A DNA stretch of 64,000 nt from Xanthomonas vasicola (lineage in GTDB: Bacteria > Pseudomonadota > Gammaproteobacteria > Xanthomonadales > Xanthomonadaceae): NCBI RefSeq assembly GCF_000772705.2, contig NZ_JSBW02000026.1:1-64000 (forward strand). Direction: 5' to 3'. The notes under the pieces were generated by a model that saw only the letters and a program-made list of their open reading frames with translations, searched no databases and was not told where the DNA came from. The translations under genes were made by a program, and so were the position numbers. This document shows positions 1 through 9,235 of the stretch, one piece after another (the stretch's first letter is position 1; every line of letters begins with the position of its first letter).

Positions 1-241
1 AGGTCTGCAATTGGGCGAACATCCGATCCAGCACACCGGACTTAGCCCAACGGTTCATGCGTGTGTACACCGTATGCCAGTTGCCAAAGCGCTTGGGCAG
101 ACCGCGCCATTTGCAGCCGTGCTCTGCCACGTAAAGGATGGCGTTGACCACCTGCAGATTGGTCATGCTGACATTGTCGCGCTGCGCAGGTAAGCAATGT
201 TCGATGAGGGCAAATTGTGCTGGCGTGATCTCCATGTCCAT
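1..241 (-). CDS. IS5-family transposase, N-terminal part (cut by window edge)
   Basis: The minus strand reads an open frame from ATG at 241 to the window edge, about 80 codons. It starts MDMEITPAQFALIEHC and continues with the NAILYVAEHGCKWRGLPKRF region, typical of the N-terminal DUF4096 domain of IS5/IS4-type transposases. This domain binds the element ends; the DDE catalytic part would lie outside the window. An internal ATG at 235 is an alternative start. The family call is confident, but whether the complete element is intact cannot be seen. Confidence 0.85.
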   Translation of the reverse strand, partial: MDMEITPAQFALIEHCLPAQRDNVSMTNLQVVNAILYVAEHGCKWRGLPKRFGNWHTVYTRMNRWAKSGVLDRMFAQLQT

Positions 242-280
242 AGTTTAATCGCCCGAGCCATTAGTGTTAACAGGCCCTAG
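1..280. mobile_element. IS5-family insertion sequence, right end
   Basis: The transposase start is followed by a short non-coding end of about 35 bp, with a ggcctgttaac-like tip (266-276 read on the minus strand) typical of IS5-type terminal repeats. CTAG at 277-280 could be a target duplication, since IS5-group elements favour short CTAG/YTAR-type targets. The other end is outside the window, so neither the inverted repeat nor the duplication can be confirmed. Confidence 0.6.
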
Positions 281-333
281 TTACTTGCGGCCTAATACTG
301 GGGTCTAGACGACTCACCGCTTGAGCCCGTTGC

Positions 334-3300
334 CTACTTTTTCGGTACCGCCAGCGTGTTGTTACGTTGAGTCACCTCAGCAACCTCGCCTTCCGTTACC
401 AGACGCAAACGCGCGTCCTTGCCAGTACTAGCAGACGGCACCGCCACCCGCACAACCGCCGTCCTAGGCGTCAAATCGCGCGGCGCGGCAAGCGCCGGAA
501 ACCCTGCCCGCGCCAGCTCCTCCCCACGTGCATCCTCCAACACCACAAACCCAGCTGGTGCATCAGCATGCCCGAGGCTGTGCACGGTCACTTCGATGGC
601 GTCTGCGGTCACGCGTACGTCGCCGTGGCCGATGCCAAGGTCCGGGCGTAGTTCGACCGGGGTGGTGGCTGCGATGCGCTCGAGCTGCAAGATTGTGGTG
701 CGGCTTGCGGGGAAATCGATATCGAGGGAAGCGCTTTTTTCGAAGGCCACCTCGCGCGTGGTGCCGGTGCTGTCGATCTTGCCGTCGCCGTCGCGGTCCA
801 CGCCCTGGGTGATGCGCCATTGGCCTGGGGCGACGTTCCAGCCGGTCATGCTGGCGCGCTGGGGTTTGCTGGAGGTGTTGTAGGCAATGACGGTGAAGCG
901 GTCTTGCTGTGGCGCGGGGATGGCGATGGCCACTTGGGTGGCGGCTTCTGGGTCGGCGAAGCGCCAGCTCACGGTGTGCCCGGGGTAGGTTTGATTGCGC
1001 TTGAGGGCCACGCCGCCAAGGCGGGCGCGCTGCAGGTTGACGGTGGGGGATTCCACTCGGTCGCTCCACCAGTGGCCTTCGGTGTGCATGTAGAAGTTCT
1101 GCAGCTTCTCTCTTGCTTCGCTGTGGTAAATGCTGGCGAGATAATCGAGGTTGCCAGTTTGTTCCCAGGCAACAAAGTGCGGGAAGTCCGGGGCGCTGCC
1201 GTCGTCTTTGTTTGCGGCGTCGATTAACTTGCTGGCCCAGTCATTGCGCTTGCCCATGACGTCGAGGAAGTTTTCGTTGAGCAGCGACAGGCCATTGGGG
1301 CCGCTGTTGGCGACGCGGTAGTTAATAGCCTTGAGATAACGGTCTTCGCCGGTGAAGCGGTAGGCGGCCCAGAAGGTGTGCAAGGTGTCGGCGCCGCCGC
1401 TGCCTTCGAACAGTTCGCCGCCGCGGGTTTTGCCGGTTTGCCAGTTGATCTCGTTGGGCAGGGCCCAGTTGCCTTTGGCGTTGGTGTAGGCGTGGGCGAG
1501 ATAGCCGTCGGCTAATCCTGTAACGATGCGGCGGCTGTTGGAGTCGGCGTTGTAGCCGCCCAGCAGGATGGCCGGGTGCACGATGGGGAAGGAGTACGGT
1601 TTTTGCCATTGCCAGTTGGGTTGGCGGTAGACCTTGCGGCCGCCGAACCAGTTGCTGGCGAATAGCAGGTGGCCCTGCGGGTTGACCTGGATGATGGTGT
1701 CGAAGGCTTTGACGGTTTCCATCAGGCGCTCGACGGTGCGCGGGTCGCCCCAGTTGAGATACAGCAGGGCGCTGTTGATGTTGATGCCTTCCTCGTAGGA
1801 ATGCAGCTCGTCGGTTTCGATGGTGGACAAGCCGTTGGTGAACATGCCGTTGCGGTAGTTGGCCTCGGACAGCGCCAGCATCGACGCATTGAGAATGTCC
1901 GGGTCTACGCCCATCAGGGCGACGCCGGGCCATTGCTGCACCAGATCGGAGTCGTCGGAAATGCCGCCACCGAAATCGCCATAAGCCACTTGGCGCTCGT
2001 CGATCCACCAGCGGATGTAGCGGCGCGTGGCCTTGAGGTCTTCCAGTTGCCAGAACGCCCAGGCGGGCACGCCCTTGGCCACGGTCGGCATCTCGACGGG
2101 CAACTCGCTCTGGTTGGCGTAGCTGATGTCGTTCCAGTATTCGCGACCGAGTGCGTTGTCCGGGTCGACGCGTAATAGGTCGGTGATGTCGGCATCTAGC
2201 CGTTTGTAGAGCAGCTGGCGCTTGGAGGTGGTGTGTTCTTCGACCAGGAAGCCCCAGTTGTCCTTGACCTGATTGAAGCGGTCGGCGACGTGTTCGCTGA
2301 TGGTCTCAGCGCGCGGTTTGAACACCAGCTGTAATTGGGTGCCGTCGAGCGCCTTGGCATCGAAGCCGGGTGCGGCGGCGGCGATGCTGAGCATCAGGCT
2401 GTCGTTGCTGAGGATTCTGTCGCGCAGGTCCAGCCATAGCGTGCGCGCTTGACCGGGGACGACTGCGACAGAGACATCGAGCATGTCGCGTGCGGGCCAG
2501 ATGGGGTCCTTGATGCGGATATTGAGCGGAATGCTGCCGTTGTGGGTGGCCGGCAGGGTGAGTGCCGGCAGGGTGATGGCGATGCCATCCAGGCCGTCGT
2601 GCATGTTTTCCCAGCCGTAGGACCAGCTGCGCATCAGCGGCTGATCCGGCGGCGGGTCGCCCAGGCTGGAGGGCATCAGGATGTGCACGATGGGGTGCTG
2701 GTCCGTGACTGCGGCCTTGTCGCTCGCGCGCTTGCGTGCCGGCCCCTTGGTGGGCAGCGCGATAACGGTCTGGCGCTCGCTCGCTGGGTAGCGGCCGGCG
2801 ATGACAGCGCGCAGTTCGACGAGGTTGTCGTAGTCGGGCTGGATGTCGCTGCGCACGGTGTAGCTGAGTTGCGCGCTGCCTTTGGGCACCCCGCCGGGCT
2901 GCACGTCGTAGGCCCAGATTTCCTGGATGGGCGTTTCCTGCGCGGTGTTGGCAAAGCGCAGGGTGCCGCCGCGGCGTTCTTCGAATTGGTCCACGCTGCG
3001 CACCACACCTTGCTGGCGTGCGAACAAGGGCTGCGGCTGTGCGTTGGGCGCAGCATAGGTGGCCTGGCCGTAGGCGGCGCCGCGTAGTTCGATGCGGTTG
3101 AAGGGTTCGTCCGGCAAGGTGAGGTCGAGCGCCTTGCCGCCTTCGACGTAGGTGTTCCAGTCGGGCAGTTGGAAGTAGTCGTTGCGCCCCGGTAGCCGCG
3201 AGCGGTTATAGACGCCGGGCCAGGTGGTTTCGGCAATGCCGTCGGTGGCTTTCCACATCCATTGTTTGAGGTCGCGTGCGTCGGCGAATTCCACCTTGCG

Positions 3301-4170
3301 GATGCGCGTGACCGGTGCGGTCAAGGCAGGCGGTGCATGGCCGTTGTCCCAGCCGTAGCGATGCAGGAAGGCAGCATATTGCGCATCCGCAGCGATGGCA
3401 GGTGCGGTGGTGGGGTCCTGCAGGCGTGCGAGTGCGGTGGCGCCTGCGCCATCGAGCATGCGGTCGTAGATGCGGATCTCGTCGAAGTCGCTGCCGCGCA
3501 GGAAGTTGTAGCGGCTTTGCACTTGATGCGGCGACATCACGCGGCCGGCGAGGCCGAACTGGTCGAGTGCAGCGTCGAAGTCGAGCGCGCCACTGTTGGC
3601 GCAAGGCGCACCGCAGTCCACGCGCGCGGCCTCCTTGCCATCGACATACAGGCGCACGCCGCGGGTTTCGTCCCAGGCAAACGCAATGTGGGTCCAGTCG
3701 CTGGCCGCCGGATTCTTGTCGAGCTGGAAGGAGACGCGGGTGCGCGCAAGGTTGGCGTCGGTGACGAAGGCATCGAAGCCGTGGCCGTTCCAGTCGATAC
3801 GCAGCCAGGCCATGTCCCAGCTGGTGTGGTCGGCGTAGCCGACGCGGAAGATGACGAACGGCGCTTCGCCGACCGGGTAACGCGAACGCCAGAAGAAACT
3901 CAGAGTGCCGCGCTGGGTGTAGAGATTGCCGGGCGCATTCCACGACAACACACCGTCGTCGGCCCATTCGATGGCGTTGCCGCGTTTGCCGGTGGGCACC
4001 AGCGCGATCTTGTCGCGGAAGTTGGGCACGCCATCGCCGCGGGCGACATCGGCTTCCAGACTGCGGTCGGCCGAGACGCGGAACAACAGCTCCGGTGCAT
4101 CGACAGCGGCCGCACTCACCGGCAGCGCAATCAGTAACAGCACACCCATCCAACAGTTCAACACACTCAC
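334..4170 (-). CDS. Large secreted LamG-domain protein, probable polysaccharide-active enzyme
   Basis: About 1278 residues. A hydrophobic leader (VLLLIALPVSAAA) is followed at roughly residues 80-240 by a LamG/concanavalin-like fold (DWTHIAFAWDETRGVRLYVDG). The middle and C-terminal half (about residues 650-1080) has Trp- and Asn-rich helical segments such as NWFGGRKVYRQPNWQW and HTFWAAYRFTGEDRY, which resemble the alpha/alpha-toroid domains of polysaccharide lyases or hydrolases; this is inference. A beta domain forms the end. It follows a TonB receptor on the same strand, and a KdgK-like kinase is nearby, so uptake and breakdown of a uronic-acid glycan is plausible. I chose GTG at 4170 because AGGAG lies 7 bases upstream; ATG at 4191 is the alternative. 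Substrate and catalytic residues are not identified. Confidence 0.8.
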   Translation of the reverse strand: MSVLNCWMGVLLLIALPVSAAAVDAPELLFRVSADRSLEADVARGDGVPNFRDKIALVPTGKRGNAIEWADDGVLSWNAPGNLYTQRGTLSFFWRSRYPVGEAPFVIFRVGYADHTSWDMAWLRIDWNGHGFDAFVTDANLARTRVSFQLDKNPAASDWTHIAFAWDETRGVRLYVDGKEAARVDCGAPCANSGALDFDAALDQFGLAGRVMSPHQVQSRYNFLRGSDFDEIRIYDRMLDGAGATALARLQDPTTAPAIAADAQYAAFLHRYGWDNGHAPPALTAPVTRIRKVEFADARDLKQWMWKATDGIAETTWPGVYNRSRLPGRNDYFQLPDWNTYVEGGKALDLTLPDEPFNRIELRGAAYGQATYAAPNAQPQPLFARQQGVVRSVDQFEERRGGTLRFANTAQETPIQEIWAYDVQPGGVPKGSAQLSYTVRSDIQPDYDNLVELRAVIAGRYPASERQTVIALPTKGPARKRASDKAAVTDQHPIVHILMPSSLGDPPPDQPLMRSWSYGWENMHDGLDGIAITLPALTLPATHNGSIPLNIRIKDPIWPARDMLDVSVAVVPGQARTLWLDLRDRILSNDSLMLSIAAAAPGFDAKALDGTQLQLVFKPRAETISEHVADRFNQVKDNWGFLVEEHTTSKRQLLYKRLDADITDLLRVDPDNALGREYWNDISYANQSELPVEMPTVAKGVPAWAFWQLEDLKATRRYIRWWIDERQVAYGDFGGGISDDSDLVQQWPGVALMGVDPDILNASMLALSEANYRNGMFTNGLSTIETDELHSYEEGININSALLYLNWGDPRTVERLMETVKAFDTIIQVNPQGHLLFASNWFGGRKVYRQPNWQWQKPYSFPIVHPAILLGGYNADSNSRRIVTGLADGYLAHAYTNAKGNWALPNEINWQTGKTRGGELFEGSGGADTLHTFWAAYRFTGEDRYLKAINYRVANSGPNGLSLLNENFLDVMGKRNDWASKLIDAANKDDGSAPDFPHFVAWEQTGNLDYLASIYHSEAREKLQNFYMHTEGHWWSDRVESPTVNLQRARLGGVALKRNQTYPGHTVSWRFADPEAATQVAIAIPAPQQDRFTVIAYNTSSKPQRASMTGWNVAPGQWRITQGVDRDGDGKIDSTGTTREVAFEKSASLDIDFPASRTTILQLERIAATTPVELRPDLGIGHGDVRVTADAIEVTVHSLGHADAPAGFVVLEDARGEELARAGFPALAAPRDLTPRTAVVRVAVPSASTGKDARLRLVTEGEVAEVTQRNNTLAVPKK

Positions 4171-4508
4171 TGCCTGACTCCTAAAAAGCATCGCCGCACG
4201 GAGTCACCGCGCGGCGAATATTCGATAACGCATGGCGTTAGCAGCCCCACGCCGGCAGGGGTCTGCCACCTGTCTTGCCCGGCGCAGCGATGGTCTGCAT
4301 AGGCTACGCGGTGCCTGCCTGCGCGTGCGTCGCGCAGTGATCGCCAACGCACGCATGCTGGTGAGCAAGGCGATGCGCGGTGCGGGCGGGCTGCAATGCA
4401 TATCACTGCATTGCCTGCAGAACTACGTGATCAGCAACGCGCCGTGCGAATGCGTTGAAAACGTGAGATCACGCCCGCTACGCAATGTGCGTCGCGGGCA
4501 GACACCAC
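4171..4508. other. Intergenic gap between LamG gene and TonB receptor
   Basis: 338 bp without a credible gene. The only clear structure is the hairpin at 4473-4499, just after the receptor stop. No convincing promoter was seen, so the LamG gene may depend on receptor transcription or on an unrecognised promoter here. Confidence 0.5.
4473..4499 (-). terminator. Hairpin just downstream of TonB receptor
   Basis: GCCCGC-T-ACGCA-ATG-TGCGT-C-GCGGGC folds into a 12-base stem with one mismatch and a 3-base loop, 10 bases after the receptor stop codon on the minus strand. There is no T tract, so it may act as a processing or stabilising hairpin rather than a classical terminator. Confidence 0.45.
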
Positions 4509-7290
4509 TTAGAACTTGTAGCGCAGGCCCAGCAAATACTGCCGGCCGGTTTCGGTGTACTGCAGCGGCAACTCACCGGTTTGCGGCGACCACACCCATT
4601 CGTCGGACGCTTCGTTGGTGAGGTTGATGCCCTCCAGGCTGAGCTCCAGCTGCTTGCTGATCTTGTAGCGCAGCGAGGCGTCGATCATGGTGGTGCCGGT
4701 CATGCCGTGCACGCCATCGACGTTGAATCCTGCTTCCGTACCGGGGGCTTGGGTCAGGTAATCGTCGCGATTGGTGGCCGAGATGCGGCCGGCGAAGGTC
4801 TCGCCTTCGTAGAACAAGGTTGCATTCCACGAGGAGCGCGACAGGCCTGTCAGATCGTTTTTCATCACCGGTGTGCCGGTGCTGGACAGGTACTGGATCT
4901 GCGAATCGACCCAGGTGTAGTTGAGTTGCACGCCCAGGTTGGCCCACTTGCCCGGCAGGAACGTAAACGGCTGGACATAGTTCGCTTCCACGCCCTTCAA
5001 CTCGCCGCCAGGTGTATTCAACGGAATGCTGAAAGTGAAGTCGTCGTTGACGCTGGCGCCGGTGCCATCCAGCAACGCAGCCGGCAGGCCACTGCTGGAA
5101 TACGGGCGCACTTCGCGCGCGGTCTGGATGAAGCTTTCGATGTCCTTGTAGAACACACCGACACCTAGCATCGCCCCTTCGTTGAAGTACCACTCCAGGC
5201 CAAGATCGACATTGGTGGCTTCGATCGGATCCAGGTCCGGGTTGCCGCCTGACACGGTGCGTGCACCACCGGCCACGGCCACGGTCACGCCAGGCGTCAA
5301 GCTGCCCAGGCCGGGACGCGACATCACCTTGGCCGCACCCAGGCGCAGCAACAGGTCGGGCGCGAGCTCGGCTACCAGGTTGAACGAGGGCAGCGTGTTG
5401 TTGTACTTGCGGCCCACCGTGGTCAGCGCCGGTGCGTTGTTGATCAACGCATAGCCGGAGGACTCCTGCTCGGTACGCACATAACGCACGCCGAAGTTAC
5501 CCGACAACGGGATGGAGCCTAAGTCGGTGGAGAACTCGCCCATCAGCCAGACGCCGCGGTCTTTTTCTTCAACACTGCGGGTGTTGTTGGCACGCGGCGC
5601 CACGGCGAAGGTGCCGCTGTTGCTGTAGATGCCAAGCTGGTCGGCCACCGCATCCAGATTGGGAATGACCCAATTGGACGGGCTGCCATTGATGCCCTTG
5701 AGACCGGCCTGCTCGGTCAGGTCCGACGGCACGATGCGGCTGCCGTTGGCAAAGGTCGGCACCGACACTTCGCTGGCGCGACGCAGTTCAACCGTGCTGA
5801 AGGTGTAGTTCTTGGCCAGCACGCCACCCTTGAGGCGGAAGCCGGGGCTGATGTTCCAGTTGAAGTCGATCTGCGCGGTATCGAAATCGTTGTCGACGGT
5901 CTGCGGACGCAGGCGGATTTCGGCCAGTTCCCAACCGGCGGGGTTGGTCGGGTCGATGCCGTAGTTCAGCACCGGCGCGCGGTTGTTGCCACGATAGTCG
6001 TAGCTGTACCCGTCGACGTCGTACTTGTCCATGATGATGGTGGTCTGTAACGGGTTCTCGTGCGCCGAGCGCGAGGTACCGACACGACCAGACACGGAGA
6101 AGGCATCGTTGAAGCGGTGCTCCAGATCCAGGCTGACCTGCTTGAATTCGGTATTCCATTCGTCGTGGCGGTTTTCCGAGCGAATATCGACGTTGTCGAA
6201 TTCGCCGTACACCAGCGCGTTGTTGCGGATCTCGCCGTTGCGCACAATGGTGGCCGGCTTGCCGTCGCGATCGGCACGACGCGGCGTGCCGCTGTCGCGA
6301 GCGCGGCTGAAGGAGATCGCCTCGATATAGTGCTCATCGCGCGTGGCGTCGATCTTGGAATACAGCGCATCCAGCGAGACGGTGGTGCGGTCGGTGGGCT
6401 TCCACTGCAACGACCCGGTCCACGCCCAGGCGTTGCTGGTCGTGTTCCAGCTGCACATAGCGCGGGAATCGCGGGTGGTACACGTCGGCCGAGCGCGCGG
6501 CGGCGTAGGGCGATGCTGCACTGAAGTTACCGTTGCTCGGACCATTGGCCCAGCGGCCGGTGTTGGAGCCCTCTTCCAGCACCTGCCGCTCGGTATAGGC
6601 CACCGACAGCAAGGCGCCAAAGGTGTTGTCTGCCCAGGTATTGGCGATCAACGCGGCCACACGCGGGTTGGCCTTCTCGGCCATGGCGTTGTAAGCCGCC
6701 TGGGTGCTAGCGGCGAAGGTGAAGCCGTTGTAGTCGAACGGGCGCGCAGTGCGCAGGTCGACAGTGGCACCCAGCGAACCTTCTTCCACATCGGCCGAGG
6801 CGGTCTTGCGTGCGATCAGCTGCGAGAACAGGTCCGAGGCGAACACGTTGAAGTCGAAGCCACGGCCGCGGTTGGTGCCGCCGCTTTGGTCGCCGGCGCC
6901 CACGGTGGTGAGCGCTTCCATGCCGTTGATGCGCACGCGGGTGAACTCCGGGCCCAGACCACGCACGGTGATGGCGCGGCCTTCACCGGCATCGCGGGTG
7001 ATCACCACGCCGGGGATACGCTGCAGCGACTCGGCCAGGTTGAGGTCGGGGAACTTGCCAATGTCCTCGGCGACAATGGCATCGACTACGCCGGCTTCGC
7101 CGCGCTTGATGTCCAGCGCCTTCTCAACGCTGGCGCGGTAACCGGTCACCGTGACGGTGTCCAGGTCCACGGCGGGCTCGGCCGGAGATGGGGCAGCTTC
7201 TTGTGCGGCAACGTGGCCGCTCAGCGCCAGGCCGATCGACAGTGCGAGCAAGGTAACCGGTGTCTTCCGGTTGGTGGTCCGAAATTGCAT
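4509..7290 (-). pseudogene. TonB-dependent receptor, Caulobacter-type, broken by one frameshift
   Basis: Starts at ATG 7290 behind a strong RBS (GGGAGGGGAGG). It has a signal peptide (LALSIGLALSGHVAAQ), a TonB-box-like DTVTVTGYR, the plug (FPDLNLAESLQRIPGV, VRGLGPEFTRVRINGM) and an outer-membrane barrel ending in the aromatic GRQYLLGLRYKF. The reading frame breaks near 6417-6421: frame 1 reads QRLGVDRVVAVE, whereas removing one C (forward GGTCC to GGTC) gives GVTGSLQW and restores an open barrel to the stop at 4509, about 931 residues in all. This is either a real inactivating insertion or a sequencing error. It is divergent from kdgK and upstream of the LamG gene, which suggests one glycan-uptake locus. 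The substrate is unknown. Confidence 0.85.
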
Positions 7291-7346
7291 GTCCTCCCCT
7301 CCCAAGGGTCCATGAACAATGTGAAATTAGCGGGTTGCGAGCGGAA

Positions 7347-7362
7347 ATGACACCGCTGGTCA
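7347..7362. promoter_or_regulatory. Candidate operator, copy 1 (ATGACACCGCTGGTCA)
   Basis: A 16-mer with TGAC/GTCA ends, 57 bases upstream of the TonB receptor start. It recurs with one change at 7502-7517 in the same divergent gap. Two near-identical, partly dyad 16-mers flanking a divergent transport/kinase pair suggest binding sites for a sugar repressor of LacI or similar type; no regulator gene is in the window. Confidence 0.5.
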
Positions 7363-7501
7363 AAACGACGTTACCAGCTGAATCGCCCTGTAACATCTTG
7401 CAGCGCAGCACAAAACGCCACCAAATTTCCGAAAATGGGGTGCAAGCCGTCACCTCACGTCGCATCATGCCCGTGGTAGCCAGCATTTCACGCCGGTTAC
7501 A

Positions 7502-7517
7502 ATGACACCGATGGTCA
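7502..7517. promoter_or_regulatory. Candidate operator, copy 2 (ATGACACCGATGGTCA)
   Basis: Differs from 7347-7362 at one position and lies 61 bases upstream of the kdgK start. See copy 1 for the reasoning. Confidence 0.5.
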
Positions 7518-7577
7518 TCTCGATGCGTGGCGGCGCCCCCACTCCGCCACGGATCACCCAGCCGAGGTAATTGCCGC

Positions 7578-8600
7578 ATGAGCCGTGCCCGTATCCTGTG
7601 TTTTGGTGAGTTATTGCTGCGCCTTGGGGCGCCTGGTCACGCGCTGTTGTTGCAGCAGCCTCGGCTGGACGTGCACTGCGGTGGTGCAGAAGCGAATGTC
7701 GGCGTGTCGCTGGCGCATTTCGGCCATGAGGTGGCCATGGTCAGCACGGTTGCGGACAATCCACTCGGTGCGGCGGTGCTGGGCGAATTGCGCCGGCATT
7801 CCGTGGATACCCGCCACGTGCGGCGTGTGGATGGCCGCATGGGCCTGTATTTCTTGACTACCGGTGCCATCCATCGCCCCAGCGAAGTGATCTACGACCG
7901 CGCCGATTCGGCGTTTGCGCTGGCACCGGCCGATGCCTACGACTGGCCGCGCCTGCTTGAAGGCGTGCAGTGGCTGCACTTGTCCGGCGTGAGCCCGGCG
8001 TTGGGTGCCGATGTTGCGCAGGCCACGTTGGCGGCGGCACGTGCCGCGCGTGCGGCCGGGGTGAAGGTATCGTTCGACGGCAATTATCGGCCGAAGTTGT
8101 GGCAACGCTGGCAAGGCGATGCGCGCGGCATCCTGCATCAGTTGTTTGCCTGCGCGGATGTGGTGTTTGCCGATTACCGCGACATCGGCGTGGTGCTGGG
8201 CGGAGAGTTTGCGCAGGACACGCTGGAAGCGCGCGTGGAAGCGGCCGCGCAGCAAGCCTTCGCCGCCTTCCCGCAGTTGCAGTTGATGGCGTGCACGCAG
8301 CGCGTGGCGCATAACGTGGACCACCACAGCCTGGGCGCGATGCTGGTGCCACGCGAAGGCGCGGTGGCGCGTGCACCCATCGAAGAACTCACCTACATCA
8401 TCGACCGCATTGGCGGCGGCGACGCGTTTGCGGCCGGCGTGCTGCACGGCCTGATCGAAAGCTGGTCGCTGGAAGACACGGTGCGCTTCGGCCTGGCCGC
8501 CGGCTGTTTGAAGCATTCGATTCCGGGCGATTTCAATCCGCTTTCGGTGGCCGATGTGCAGGCGTGCGTGGGCGATGCGCGGTTTGATGTGAAGCGGTGA
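7578..8600 (+). CDS. kdgK: 2-dehydro-3-deoxygluconokinase (PfkB-family sugar kinase)
   Basis: 340 residues from ATG 7578, preceded by GAGGTAA. It is a ribokinase/PfkB-fold kinase: the N-terminal glycine-rich CGGAEANVGVSLAHFG region binds the sugar, and the C-terminal IGGGDAFAAGVLHGL is the PfkB signature 2 with the catalytic Asp. The family phosphorylates KDG to KDPG with ATP, feeding the Entner-Doudoroff aldolase; this is the usual route for galacturonate, glucuronate and alginate monomers. It is divergent from a TonB receptor with twin operator-like sites between them. Other PfkB sugar kinases are possible, but the FGELLLRLGAP start and GAEANVG match KdgK best. Confidence 0.85.
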   Translation: MSRARILCFGELLLRLGAPGHALLLQQPRLDVHCGGAEANVGVSLAHFGHEVAMVSTVADNPLGAAVLGELRRHSVDTRHVRRVDGRMGLYFLTTGAIHRPSEVIYDRADSAFALAPADAYDWPRLLEGVQWLHLSGVSPALGADVAQATLAAARAARAAGVKVSFDGNYRPKLWQRWQGDARGILHQLFACADVVFADYRDIGVVLGGEFAQDTLEARVEAAAQQAFAAFPQLQLMACTQRVAHNVDHHSLGAMLVPREGAVARAPIEELTYIIDRIGGGDAFAAGVLHGLIESWSLEDTVRFGLAAGCLKHSIPGDFNPLSVADVQACVGDARFDVKR

Positions 8601-8608
8601 AAGGCCGG

Positions 8609-8631
8609 GAATTGGGAATCGGGATTGGGAA
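8609..8631. repeat. GGGAATCGGGATTGGGAA-type intergenic repeat
   Basis: A short run of the GGGAATC/GGGATTG unit starting 8 bases after the kdgK stop. The same unit recurs at 9195-9231 and in the 13333-13376 stretch. Such G-A-A-T-C runs are scattered between genes in Xanthomonas genomes; their role is unknown. Confidence 0.6.
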
Positions 8632-8775
8632 ATCGTAAAAGCTGAGAGCGCTGGCTTTCGGCACTTTTTCTAGAGTTGTTGATCAGAGAGCACGGTGTAC
8701 TAGCTAACACGCTGTTGCGTGGCCTGCGGGCAGTGGGCAGATGCTCGCTAGGTTTTGCTTGCAGCGCTCACGGTT

Positions 8776-9061
8776 TCAAGCCGGCCTGCGTGCGCGGCGT
8801 TTGTTGATAATCCATGCCAGTGGGGTGCTCACCAGCACCACGCAGACCGACGCCGGAACGCTGAAAAACGCCGCAATCAACAACGCGTTTTGCCACGGCG
8901 GTGCCGAGCCGTCCTGCATCACCACGGCGCACATCACAGCCGTGGTGATCACAAGATTGACGGGTGTTTTAAGCGCACCGTGCACACGGATAACCGCAAG
9001 AGCACGCGCAGACGCCAGTGACCAGAAAGGTCAGGACAAGATGGGCAATGAGTTTGTCCAT
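8776..9061 (-). pseudogene. Small inner-membrane protein, frameshifted
   Basis: From ATG 9061 the minus strand reads MDKLIAHLVLTFLVTGVCA, then loses frame. One base later another frame continues LAVIRVHGALKTPVNLVITT through a second hydrophobic stretch to LVSTPLAWIINKRRARRPA and a stop at 8776. Joined, this gives about 94 residues with two or three membrane helices and a basic tail. The family is not recognised; the general shape recalls DUF2798-type small membrane proteins. A GTG at 8985 could start a short surviving form of 69 residues. It is real only if the frame change is a lesion rather than chance. Confidence 0.35.
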
Positions 9062-9194
9062 TGGGGGCAGAGATTCGGGATTAGGAGGTGGAATTTCGTC
9101 AAAGCAAGGGCAACCAGCATCGCGTGCCGCTTGTCCTTGCCGCAAACCGTTCGGGGCTGCCGAAGATCAGCGATGCGGCAATTCACCGCTCTTG

Positions 9195-9231
9195 CGAATC
9201 CCGAATCCCCAATCTCTAATCTCTAATCCCG
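9195..9231. repeat. GAATCCC/GAATCCCC intergenic repeat
   Basis: A run of CGAATCCCGAATCCCC followed by two AATCTCT units ends 4 bases before the fabV stop codon region. It is the opposite-strand form of the unit at 8609-8631, and another copy lies at 9068-9087. Confidence 0.6.
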
Positions 9232-9235
9232 GCAA

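Noticed and set aside
3262-4137. 291-codon plus-strand frame opposite the LamG gene
   Set aside because: Antisense shadow; no RBS and no recognisable protein pattern.
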